DNA of 5,308 nt. It comes from Candidatus Omnitrophota bacterium (lineage in GTDB: Bacteria > Omnitrophota > Gorgyraeia > Gygaellales > Profunditerraquicolaceae). Shown one piece after another: positions 1-5,308 of the stretch. Location of the stretch: NCBI GenBank assembly GCA_028714595.1, contig JAQTMD010000111.1, positions 1 through 5,308 of the forward strand, in the 5' to 3' direction. Numbering within the stretch: position 1 is the stretch's first letter; the number at the start of each line of letters is the position of its first letter. The notes beneath the pieces were generated by a model. The model was not told the DNA's origin. It searched no databases and saw only the letters and a program-made list of their open reading frames with translations. The translations under genes were made by a program, and so were the position numbers.

Positions 1-1164
1 CGCCACCTTCTGCCGCTCTTCGTTGCCCTGATTGGTGACGATGGTGAACTCAAATACCCTGCCCTCTTTGTCGAGCCAGCCGTCGCCGTCGGTGTCAGAC
101 CAGCCTGCCCGGGCAAGCAGCTCTTTTGCTTTTGGGGGATCGAACTCCACCGGCTTTATCCGGCGGTCATAGGCCCAGGACTGCGGAACGTACGGCCCGG
201 TCGATATCGCGCCGTAGCCCAAAAGCACTATGTCGATGACCTCCTGTTTGTCCACCGCAAGGTTCAATGCCTGCCTGACGCGGATGTCGCTGAACTTCGG
301 ATTGGAGAGATTGTAACCCAGGTAGGTATAGTTGAACCCCGGCAGACGGAATTTACGGTACTGCTGCTGAAAGAACGGCGTCTCGGTCTGGCGGCTGTAC
401 TGCAAAGGCGTCAGGCCTGCGGAGTCAACGCCTTGCGTCTGCAATTCCAGGAATATCGTGGACTCGTCGGGGATGACGCGGGTGACGGCGCGGTCGATAA
501 ACGGGCGGTGTTCGAAGTAGTCCCGGTTCGATACCAGCTCTATCTTCTCCTGTATCTTCCAGCTTTTTAACCTGTACGGGCCGGTACCGACCGGATGGCG
601 GCTGAACGCGGTGGAGTTCAGGTCTTCCTTCTCAAGCAGGTGCTTCGGTATGATGGACATGCCCCAGCTTGACAGCCCGGGCGCAAACGGCTCCTTGTAC
701 GTGACCTTGACCGTATATTCATCGAGCACTTCCAGAGATTTGACCCTCTCGAAATCGCCGCCGTAAGGCGTGCGCACAACGGGATCGATCATTTTCTGAT
801 ACGTAAACTCCACATCCGCGGCAGTAAAAGGTTTCCCATCCTGCCAGCGCACGTTCTTGCGCAGATGAAAAACTATGACCAGCCCGTCTTCCGAGACTTC
901 CCATTTCTCGGCCAGGTCGCCGACCAGATTGATGTCTTTGTCATACTTGACCAGGCCGTTGAAGATCGAACCGCTTATTTCGCTGGAGGCGGAATCAGAG
1001 GCAAGCATCGGCAGGAGATTCCGGGCATCTGCGATGGACGCGCCGACGATGGCGTCGCCGTAGTCCTCGCAGCTGCCGGCGGCAGGGAGCGCAAAAAACA
1101 AAAACGCTACCAACAGGATTGGTAGCGTCTGGAATCTATGCGGCCCTATACCCATGCCTCGCAT
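1..1164 (-). CDS. ABC transporter substrate-binding lipoprotein, family 5 (Dpp/Opp-type), 3' end outside window
   Basis: The frame is open from an ATG at 1164 to the left edge (388 codons), so the C-terminal part is missing. Residues 11-31 form a hydrophobic signal segment ending in AGSC, a plausible lipobox with Cys32 as the lipidated residue. Family 5 (SBP_bac_5) landmarks follow: LAEKWEVSEDG near 83, FHLRKNVRWQDGKPFTAADV near 100-120, HPVGTGPYRL near 190, IRVRQALNLAVDK near 295 and an acidic DTDGDGWLD stretch near 360. Family members bind peptides, nickel, sugars or other small solutes outside the cytoplasmic membrane and pass them to an ABC permease; the ligand here cannot be told. The start is uncertain: ATG 1164, ATG 1155 and a TTG at 1176 are all in frame and none has a well-placed Shine-Dalgarno sequence. 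It begins 34 bases after secG, and a terminator-shaped hairpin lies in codons 13-24. No permease or ATPase gene is visible. Confidence 0.93.
   Translation of the reverse strand, partial: MRGMGIGPHRFQTLPILLVAFLFFALPAAGSCEDYGDAIVGASIADARNLLPMLASDSASSEISGSIFNGLVKYDKDINLVGDLAEKWEVSEDGLVIVFHLRKNVRWQDGKPFTAADVEFTYQKMIDPVVRTPYGGDFERVKSLEVLDEYTVKVTYKEPFAPGLSSWGMSIIPKHLLEKEDLNSTAFSRHPVGTGPYRLKSWKIQEKIELVSNRDYFEHRPFIDRAVTRVIPDESTIFLELQTQGVDSAGLTPLQYSRQTETPFFQQQYRKFRLPGFNYTYLGYNLSNPKFSDIRVRQALNLAVDKQEVIDIVLLGYGAISTGPYVPQSWAYDRRIKPVEFDPPKAKELLARAGWSDTDGDGWLDKEGRVFEFTIVTNQGNEERQKVA
1093..1128 (-). terminator. Intrinsic-terminator-like hairpin inside the lipoprotein signal-peptide codons
   Basis: On the minus strand a perfect 10-bp stem (ACGCTACCAA / TTGGTAGCGT, 1128-1119 and 1113-1104) closes a 5-base loop and is followed at once by a T-rich tract (1103-1093, ten T of eleven). 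This is the canonical layout of a Rho-independent terminator. On the plus strand no T tract follows, so it is oriented with the genes. It could end the pgk-tpiA-secG transcript about 70-100 bases after the secG stop, or act as an attenuator for the lipoprotein gene, whose open frame runs straight through it. The T tract also encodes Phe-Leu-Phe-Phe of the signal core, so part of the resemblance may come from hydrophobic codons; the perfect stem does not. Confidence 0.6.
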
Positions 1165-1170
1165 GATAGT

Positions 1171-1185
1171 CAAAACCGGGTTTTG
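1171..1185. repeat. 15-base palindrome in the secG-lipoprotein gap
   Basis: CAAAACC and GGTTTTG are perfect 7-base inverted arms around a single central G. The site is 6 bases upstream of the lipoprotein ATG at 1164, where a ribosome-binding site would be expected but is not seen. It could be an operator half-site pair or a small mRNA hairpin over the initiation region. It is short enough to be chance. Confidence 0.4.
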
Positions 1186-1198
1186 GAGCTTTTGAGTC

Positions 1199-1606
1199 TT
1201 ACGGCGCTGTCTGATTTGCCGCCGGTGATTGCGGCACCGGAGGCTCGGTTGCTGCCGCAGGCTGAGTCTGCGCAGCAGGCTGCGTCCCGGCTGCTTCCGG
1301 AGTTCCGCCCGTGGCAGCATCGACGGCGGCGTTCCGGGCCGCAGGCGCTTGCCCGGGCCTGACGCTGCGCATGAGCGATTTGCTCTCGCGAAGCGACAAG
1401 AACGCCAGGTTCAGACAGCTTAAGAAAAAAACCACTGCCAGAACCGACGTCGACTTGGAAAGGAAAGCGCTGGTTTTGGTGCCCAGCATGGACTCAAGGC
1501 CTGAAAAGGCCTCGACAAAACCGCCGCCCTTGCCCCGCTGGATAAGGATGATCACGATCAATACCGTACACACGAACACGTGGATACCGACTGCTATTGC
1601 CATCAT
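1199..1606 (-). CDS. secG: Preprotein translocase subunit SecG
   Basis: SecG is the small auxiliary subunit of the SecYEG channel in the cytoplasmic membrane and aids protein export. The 135-residue product has two predicted membrane helices (about 3-22 and 52-72) joined by a cytoplasmic loop carrying the family signature QRGKGGGF (23-30). After the second helix there is a tail of about 50 residues (84-135) rich in Ala, Pro, Gln and Thr, including two copies of TQPAA (108-112, 114-118), which looks disordered. E. coli SecG is shorter and has a smaller tail. The ATG at 1606 overlaps the tpiA stop (ATGA) and has AAGGTG just upstream, which supports translational coupling; a second Met codon follows immediately and could be used instead. 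Location after pgk-tpiA is a common bacterial arrangement and strengthens the call. Confidence 0.94.
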   Translation of the reverse strand: MMAIAVGIHVFVCTVLIVIILIQRGKGGGFVEAFSGLESMLGTKTSAFLSKSTSVLAVVFFLSCLNLAFLSLRESKSLMRSVRPGQAPAARNAAVDAATGGTPEAAGTQPAAQTQPAAATEPPVPQSPAANQTAP

Positions 1607-2382
1607 TTTTTCACCTTGGCTTTCAGACCCCTGTTAACGATCTCGGAAAAAGAATCTGCTTTGAGGCTTGCACCTCCGACAAGCGCTCCGTCCACATCCG
1701 GCTGCTGCATGATCTCTGCGGCGTTCTCGGGCTTGACGCTGCCCCCGTACTGGATACGCATGCCGCCGGCGACATCTTTCGTATACAACGCAGCCGCCAG
1801 ATCCCTGATATATTTATGCGCTTCCTGCGCCTGAGCCGAGGTGGCGGTCTTTCCGGTGCCGATGGCCCAGACCGGCTCATAGGCGATCACGAGTTTCGAT
1901 ACTTCGTCCTCGGTCAACCCGGCGAGCCCTCCGGAAATATGATCCTTGAGCACGTCGAACGTCTTGCCTGCCTCGCGCTGCTCGAGCGTCTCGCCGACGC
2001 AGACGATCGGCACCAGGCCGTGCTTAACGGCGGCCTTGACTTTCTTGTTGACCGTCTCATTGGTCTCATTGAAATACTGCCTGCGTTCAGAGTGGCCGAT
2101 GATCACGTACCCGCAGCCGGCGTCCTTGAGCATGACCGGTGAAACCTCGCCCGTAAACGCCCCTTCATCCTGCCAATAGACGTCTTGAGCCCCCAGTTTA
2201 ATGTTGGAATCGGCAATGACTTCCGCCACTTCTGATAACGAAGTGTACACCGGGCACAGGACGATGTCGATGCTTGAGGCGTCGATCTCGAAGAACGCGC
2301 GCTTCAGGCCGTTGGCAAGCTCGATAGCCTGCGTGATGGTCTTGTACATCTTCCAGTTTCCGGCAATGATGGGCTTCCTCAT
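1603..2382 (-). CDS. tpiA: Triose-phosphate isomerase
   Basis: Cytoplasmic enzyme of glycolysis and gluconeogenesis that interconverts dihydroxyacetone phosphate and glyceraldehyde 3-phosphate. The 259-residue chain has normal family length and all hallmarks: GNWKM with Asn9 and Lys11, the electrophile His97 in IIGHSERR, the catalytic base Glu169 in AYEPVWAIGTG (167-177, including the start of mobile loop 6), YGGSV (212-216) and the phosphate-binding GG at 236-237. The ATG at 2382 gives the expected N-terminus (MRKPIIAGNWKM), although no clear Shine-Dalgarno sequence precedes it; the 74-base gap to pgk is mostly a palindromic repeat. The stop TGA (1605-1603) overlaps the secG start by four bases. 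It probably shares the pgk promoter. Nothing is missing from the active site. Confidence 0.98.
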   Translation of the reverse strand: MRKPIIAGNWKMYKTITQAIELANGLKRAFFEIDASSIDIVLCPVYTSLSEVAEVIADSNIKLGAQDVYWQDEGAFTGEVSPVMLKDAGCGYVIIGHSERRQYFNETNETVNKKVKAAVKHGLVPIVCVGETLEQREAGKTFDVLKDHISGGLAGLTEDEVSKLVIAYEPVWAIGTGKTATSAQAQEAHKYIRDLAAALYTKDVAGGMRIQYGGSVKPENAAEIMQQPDVDGALVGGASLKADSFSEIVNRGLKAKVKK

Positions 2383-2392
2383 AGCGTGTATA

Positions 2393-2453
2393 GGGGACGC
2401 TTTCCGTTTTTTCCGAGACGTTTCCCGGCTTGAAAAACGGGAAACGTCCCCGG
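2393..2453. repeat. Palindromic repeat in the pgk-tpiA gap with alternative pairings
   Basis: The segment holds three related units. The inner perfect inverted repeat pairs GACGTTTCCCG (2417-2427) with CGGGAAACGTC (2438-2448) around a 10-base loop. The same right arm, taken as 2432-2451, also pairs with 2393-2412 (17 of 20 positions), because the left unit GGGGACGCTTTCCG resembles the middle one. The two hairpins are mutually exclusive. No T tract follows on either strand, so it is not a classical terminator. The short, intergenic, imperfectly palindromic form recalls REP-type elements; that it is dispersed in the genome is inference and cannot be seen here. Confidence 0.7.
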
Positions 2454-2456
2454 TTG

Positions 2457-3641
<1,185 letters not shown>

Positions 3642-3646
3642 GGGTA

Positions 3647-3653
3647 CCCCCTT
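3647..3653 (-). promoter_or_regulatory. Ribosome-binding site deciding the pgk GTG start
   Basis: AAGGGGG on the minus strand ends five bases before the GTG at 3641. It is the clearest Shine-Dalgarno sequence in the window and selects GTG 3641 over the upstream in-frame ATG at 3848, giving a protein that begins where PGK homologues begin. Confidence 0.75.
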
Positions 3654-3668
3654 CGTATTAGAACCCCT

Positions 3669-3697
3669 AATATATAATACTTTGGCAGCCTTGTCAA
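3669..3697 (-). promoter_or_regulatory. Sigma70-type promoter for pgk-tpiA-secG
   Basis: On the minus strand a perfect -35 hexamer TTGACA (3697-3692) is separated by 17 bases from TATATT (3674-3669; five of six match TATAAT). The bases just upstream of the -35 (3698-3706) are A/T-rich and could act as an UP element. A start near 3662 would leave a leader of about 20 bases ending in the pgk ribosome-binding site. Spacing, hexamers and position agree, so this is likely the main promoter of the glycolytic operon. Confidence 0.85.
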
Positions 3698-3707
3698 AGA
3701 TATTTTC

Positions 3708-3883
3708 GGGGAAAGGGGTCCTGTCGTGCGGAGTCTTCGCAGGGACGCTCGGCCTGACCCAACGTGTCAGGCCTTCGCTCAGGTCGGCTGCGTCGCTCTC
3801 GCCTAAAATCTCCCCTGCGGTCGAACCATGCCCGCTCCTTGCCTCCATGCCCTGCTCATACCCCGCACGCCACCCCTTTCCCG
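3708..3883. repeat. Nested inverted-repeat element just upstream of the pgk promoter
   Basis: The outer arms GGGAAAGGGGT (3709-3719) and ACCCCTTTCCC (3872-3882) are perfectly complementary. Inside them, after a small internal loop, CGTGCGG (3725-3731) pairs with CCGCACG (3863-3869). Further in, CGCAGGG (3738-3744) can pair with CCCTGCG (3813-3819), and a compact hairpin GGCCTGAC / GTCAGGCC (3751-3758, 3766-3773) has a 7-base loop. The nesting of four matched arm pairs suggests either a structured RNA or a decayed palindromic mobile repeat. Its end is 10 bases from the -35 box of the pgk promoter. No T tract follows on either strand. Strand and function are unknown. Confidence 0.6.
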
Positions 3884-3910
3884 GTCATCTCTCTATGACA
3901 AGCCGCAATT

Positions 3911-3920
3911 AAAAAGTTAG
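3911..3920 (-). terminator. Possible T tract of an rsmA terminator
   Basis: On the minus strand the large hairpin directly behind rsmA (4044-3921) is followed by CTAACTTTTT (3920-3911). The five T start about five bases after the stem, so this is a weaker intrinsic terminator than the textbook form, but it is correctly placed to end the pdxA-rsmA transcript before the separate pgk promoter. Confidence 0.4.
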
Positions 3921-4044
3921 GGGATTTTGCGGGTATGGAGTGAGCGGGAGGCTTGATGGGTTCGAGCACGCGCCACACAGGAAGGCGCGCGCGCAGAACC
4001 CATCAAGACAGGACCCGCTCACCGGTCAAAACCCGCAAAATCCC
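3921..4044. repeat. 124-base segmented long hairpin abutting the rsmA stop codon
   Basis: Four perfectly matched arm pairs nest within 124 bases: GGGATTTTGCGGGT / ACCCGCAAAATCCC (3921-3934, 4031-4044), GTGAGCGGG / CCCGCTCAC (3940-3948, 4014-4022), CTTGATGGGTTC / GAACCCATCAAG (3952-3963, 3996-4007) and CGCGCC / GGCGCG (3969-3974, 3984-3989). Asymmetric internal loops (5 and 8 bases, then 3 and 6) separate the first three, and a 9-base loop caps the structure. TA flanks both ends (3918-3919, one base out, and 4045-4046), as in some MITEs, but TA is itself a palindrome and weak evidence. Candidate roles are a terminator stem, a structured RNA, or a non-autonomous palindromic element inserted at the rsmA 3' end. 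Confidence 0.8.
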
Positions 4045-4832
4045 TACGCGAGATTGGCGAGGTTGGCGAAATCCTGGAGGGTGAGCTTTTCGGCCCGGAT
4101 GCGGGGGTCGATGGAGTACTGGCTGAAGAACGCCTCGAGCGTCTGCTGCGGGATTACCGGCTTGAGGCTGTTTTTGAGGGTCTTTCTGCGCTGCTGGAAA
4201 CCTGCGCGGATGATGCGAAAGAGGAGTCCTTCGTCTGCGACCTCGACCGGCGGTTTCCGGCGGACGGACAGACGCAGAAAGCAGGAATCGACTTTAGGCG
4301 CAGGGTAAAAACTCGTCTTTTTAATCTCAAAAAGGATCTTCGGCTCGGTATGGTACTGCACAAAGCAGCTGAAGGCGCCGTACTCCCTGTCCCCTGCCGC
4401 GGCAGTCATGCGGCATGCGAATTCCTTCTGCACGGTCAGGAATATGTCTTTGATAAGATCGCGAAAATCAAAAAAATGCTCGATGATGGGCGTGGTGATA
4501 TAGTACGGTATGTTACCGATGACGACGAGCTTTCGCTCCAAGAGGGAGAATTGTTTTCGCAGGTCGAGCGCAAGGATGTCCTGCGGCATGACCACGACAT
4601 TCGGCACGGCCTTGAACTCGTCTTTGAGCAATGCACACAGGTCCCGGTCGATCTCAACCGCATACACCCAGTGGGCCTTATGCGCGAGCAGCCGGGTGAG
4701 CGCTCCCCGGCCTGCGCCGATCTCCAATACCGAGTCCTGCGGCTGTACATCCGCGCACGCAACGATCTTCTTCTGGATGTTCTTATCAAGAAGAAAATTC
4801 TGTCCTAACCTTTTTTTTGGTTTTGGCAGCAT
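4044..4832 (-). CDS. rsmA: 16S rRNA (adenine1518-N6/adenine1519-N6)-dimethyltransferase RsmA (KsgA)
   Basis: SAM-dependent enzyme that dimethylates two adjacent adenines in the 3'-terminal helix 45 loop of 16S rRNA during late 30S assembly in the cytoplasm. The 262-residue product is of normal length. Visible motifs: the N-terminal KsgA/Dim1 signature RLGQNFLLD (8-16), SAM motif I EIGAGRGAL (37-45), the ribose-binding acid Glu60 in AVEID, QDIL with Asp85, the target-base motif IV NIPYYIT (107-113), SFYPAPKVDS (174-183) and the C-terminal FQQRRKTLKNSL (212-223). The ATG at 4832 is the only start that keeps the N-terminal signature. It has no clear Shine-Dalgarno sequence and lies within the end of pdxA (28-base overlap), suggesting translation coupled to pdxA. 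The stop TAG (4046-4044) touches the arm of a large hairpin. PdxA-RsmA adjacency is also known from E. coli. Confidence 0.97.
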   Translation of the reverse strand: MLPKPKKRLGQNFLLDKNIQKKIVACADVQPQDSVLEIGAGRGALTRLLAHKAHWVYAVEIDRDLCALLKDEFKAVPNVVVMPQDILALDLRKQFSLLERKLVVIGNIPYYITTPIIEHFFDFRDLIKDIFLTVQKEFACRMTAAAGDREYGAFSCFVQYHTEPKILFEIKKTSFYPAPKVDSCFLRLSVRRKPPVEVADEGLLFRIIRAGFQQRRKTLKNSLKPVIPQQTLEAFFSQYSIDPRIRAEKLTLQDFANLANLA

Positions 4833-5308
4833 CGGATCGCAAAGGAAATAGCGGCGACCAGCGAGGAGGGATCGGCTTTTGCCTTACCCGCGATGTCAAA
4901 GGCAGTGCCGTGCAACGGGCTGGTGCGCACGAATCCCAGGCCAAGCGTCATGTTGACCCCGCTTTCGTCCCCCAGGACTTTCAGCGGTATCAGGGCCTGG
5001 TCGTGGTACATGGCAATGACGCAGTCGTATTTTTTCTGTAAAGCCCGTGCGATTGCGACGTCCGCGCCCAGGGGGCCGTCGATTGCCGGAAATCTTTTTT
5101 TCAAGACCCTGACCGCCGGTCGTATCACCTCGTTCTCTTCAGAGCCGATCACGCCGTTGTCCGAGCCGTGCGGGTTGATGCCGCAGACCACCAGCCGCGG
5201 CACGCGTATGCCGAACAATTCCCGCAAAGACCCGGCAGTGACCTGCACGGTATGGCGGATGGCCTCCGGTGTTATCCTGCGAGGCACCTCACGCAGCGCG
5301 ATATGCCT
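4805..5308 (-). CDS. pdxA: 4-hydroxythreonine-4-phosphate dehydrogenase PdxA, C-terminal half (5' end outside window)
   Basis: NAD-dependent cytoplasmic enzyme of the DXP-dependent pyridoxal 5'-phosphate pathway; it oxidises 4-phosphohydroxy-L-threonine, whose product condenses with DXP through PdxJ. The frame is open from the right edge to the TAG at 4807-4805 (167 residues; the family is about 330). Three metal-binding histidines are visible at in-window residues 2 (HIALREVP), 47 (GINPHGSDNG) and 102 (MYHDQALIPLK); their spacings of 45 and 55 match those of His166, His211 and His266 of E. coli PdxA. TLGLGFVRTSPLHGTAFDIAG (121-141) is the conserved C-terminal block. An in-frame GTG at 5287 is internal, not a start. 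The gene ends in a run of eight A that overlaps the rsmA start. The related PdxA2/DenD-type oxidoreductases cannot be fully excluded without the N-terminal half. Confidence 0.94.
   Translation of the reverse strand, partial: RHIALREVPRRITPEAIRHTVQVTAGSLRELFGIRVPRLVVCGINPHGSDNGVIGSEENEVIRPAVRVLKKRFPAIDGPLGADVAIARALQKKYDCVIAMYHDQALIPLKVLGDESGVNMTLGLGFVRTSPLHGTAFDIAGKAKADPSSLVAAISFAIRCCQNQKKG

Larger units (their letters stand above)
3642..4043. other. Intergenic region between rsmA and pgk, no recognisable gene
   Basis: This 402-base stretch holds, in transcription order, the segmented hairpin at 4044-3921, a short T run, a small hairpin (GTCAT 3884-3888 / ATGAC 3895-3899), the nested palindrome at 3883-3708, and the pgk promoter and ribosome-binding site. 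Open frames cross it on both strands but none shows family motifs, a good start site or plausible protein composition. I see no tRNA, CRISPR array or transposase. Confidence 0.7.

Noticed and set aside
1497..1512. Hairpin AGGCCT-GAAA-AGGCCT inside secG
   Set aside because: Only six base pairs within conserved coding sequence and no T tract; likely chance.
1597..2142. Plus-strand open frame of about 181 codons opposite tpiA
   Set aside because: The minus strand encodes an intact triose-phosphate isomerase there; the plus frame has no recognisable domain or start signal.
2393..2453. Rho-independent terminator between pgk and tpiA
   Set aside because: The stem is followed by an A-rich stretch on the minus strand and by CCCGG on the plus strand, not by a T tract.
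3642..3848. N-terminal extension of PGK to an ATG at 3848
   Set aside because: It would contain the promoter and a palindromic element, matches no PGK domain, and a GTG with a strong ribosome-binding site gives the normal 394-residue protein.
3708..3883. 6S RNA or another known structured RNA
   Set aside because: Length is in the right range for 6S, but I could not recognise a central bubble or any conserved family sequence, so only a structured element is reported.
3921..4044. Retron msr-msd or CRISPR-related repeat
   Set aside because: There is no reverse transcriptase, cas gene or repeated spacer pattern in the window; the structure is a single nested hairpin.

Overview
All recognisable genes lie on the minus strand. 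Read in transcription order (right to left) they are pdxA (3' half only), rsmA/ksgA, a 402-base gap, pgk, tpiA, secG and the 5' part of a family 5 (Dpp/Opp-type) substrate-binding lipoprotein that runs off the left edge. This is a chromosomal housekeeping block from a moderately GC-rich bacterium. The putative lipoprotein signal (Cys32) and the PdxA-RsmA pairing suit a diderm (Gram-negative) lineage. The pgk-tpiA-secG order is widespread. The overall look would fit a poorly cultured phylum such as Omnitrophota, but that is a weak inference and nothing in the window fixes the taxon.

Right part (4044-5308): pdxA (vitamin B6 synthesis) and rsmA (16S rRNA dimethylation) overlap by 28 bases and look translationally coupled. 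Middle (3642-4043): a gap without a recognisable gene, holding two separate nested palindromes (3708-3883 and 3921-4044) and then a near-consensus sigma70 promoter (TTGACA, 17 bases, TATATT) for the next unit. Left-centre (1199-3641): pgk starts at a GTG behind a good ribosome-binding site, tpiA follows after 74 bases that contain a third palindromic repeat, and secG overlaps tpiA by four bases (ATGA). Left (1-1164): the substrate-binding lipoprotein starts 34 bases after secG.

Pgk and TpiA are consecutive-pathway glycolytic enzymes, SecG is a subunit of the SecYEG translocon, and the lipoprotein would be a Sec client. No new enzyme system is visible. What stands out is non-coding structure: a textbook intrinsic-terminator shape buried in the signal-peptide codons of the lipoprotein gene, a 124-base segmented hairpin just behind rsmA, a second nested inverted repeat just upstream of the pgk promoter, and a repeat in the pgk-tpiA gap able to form two alternative hairpins.
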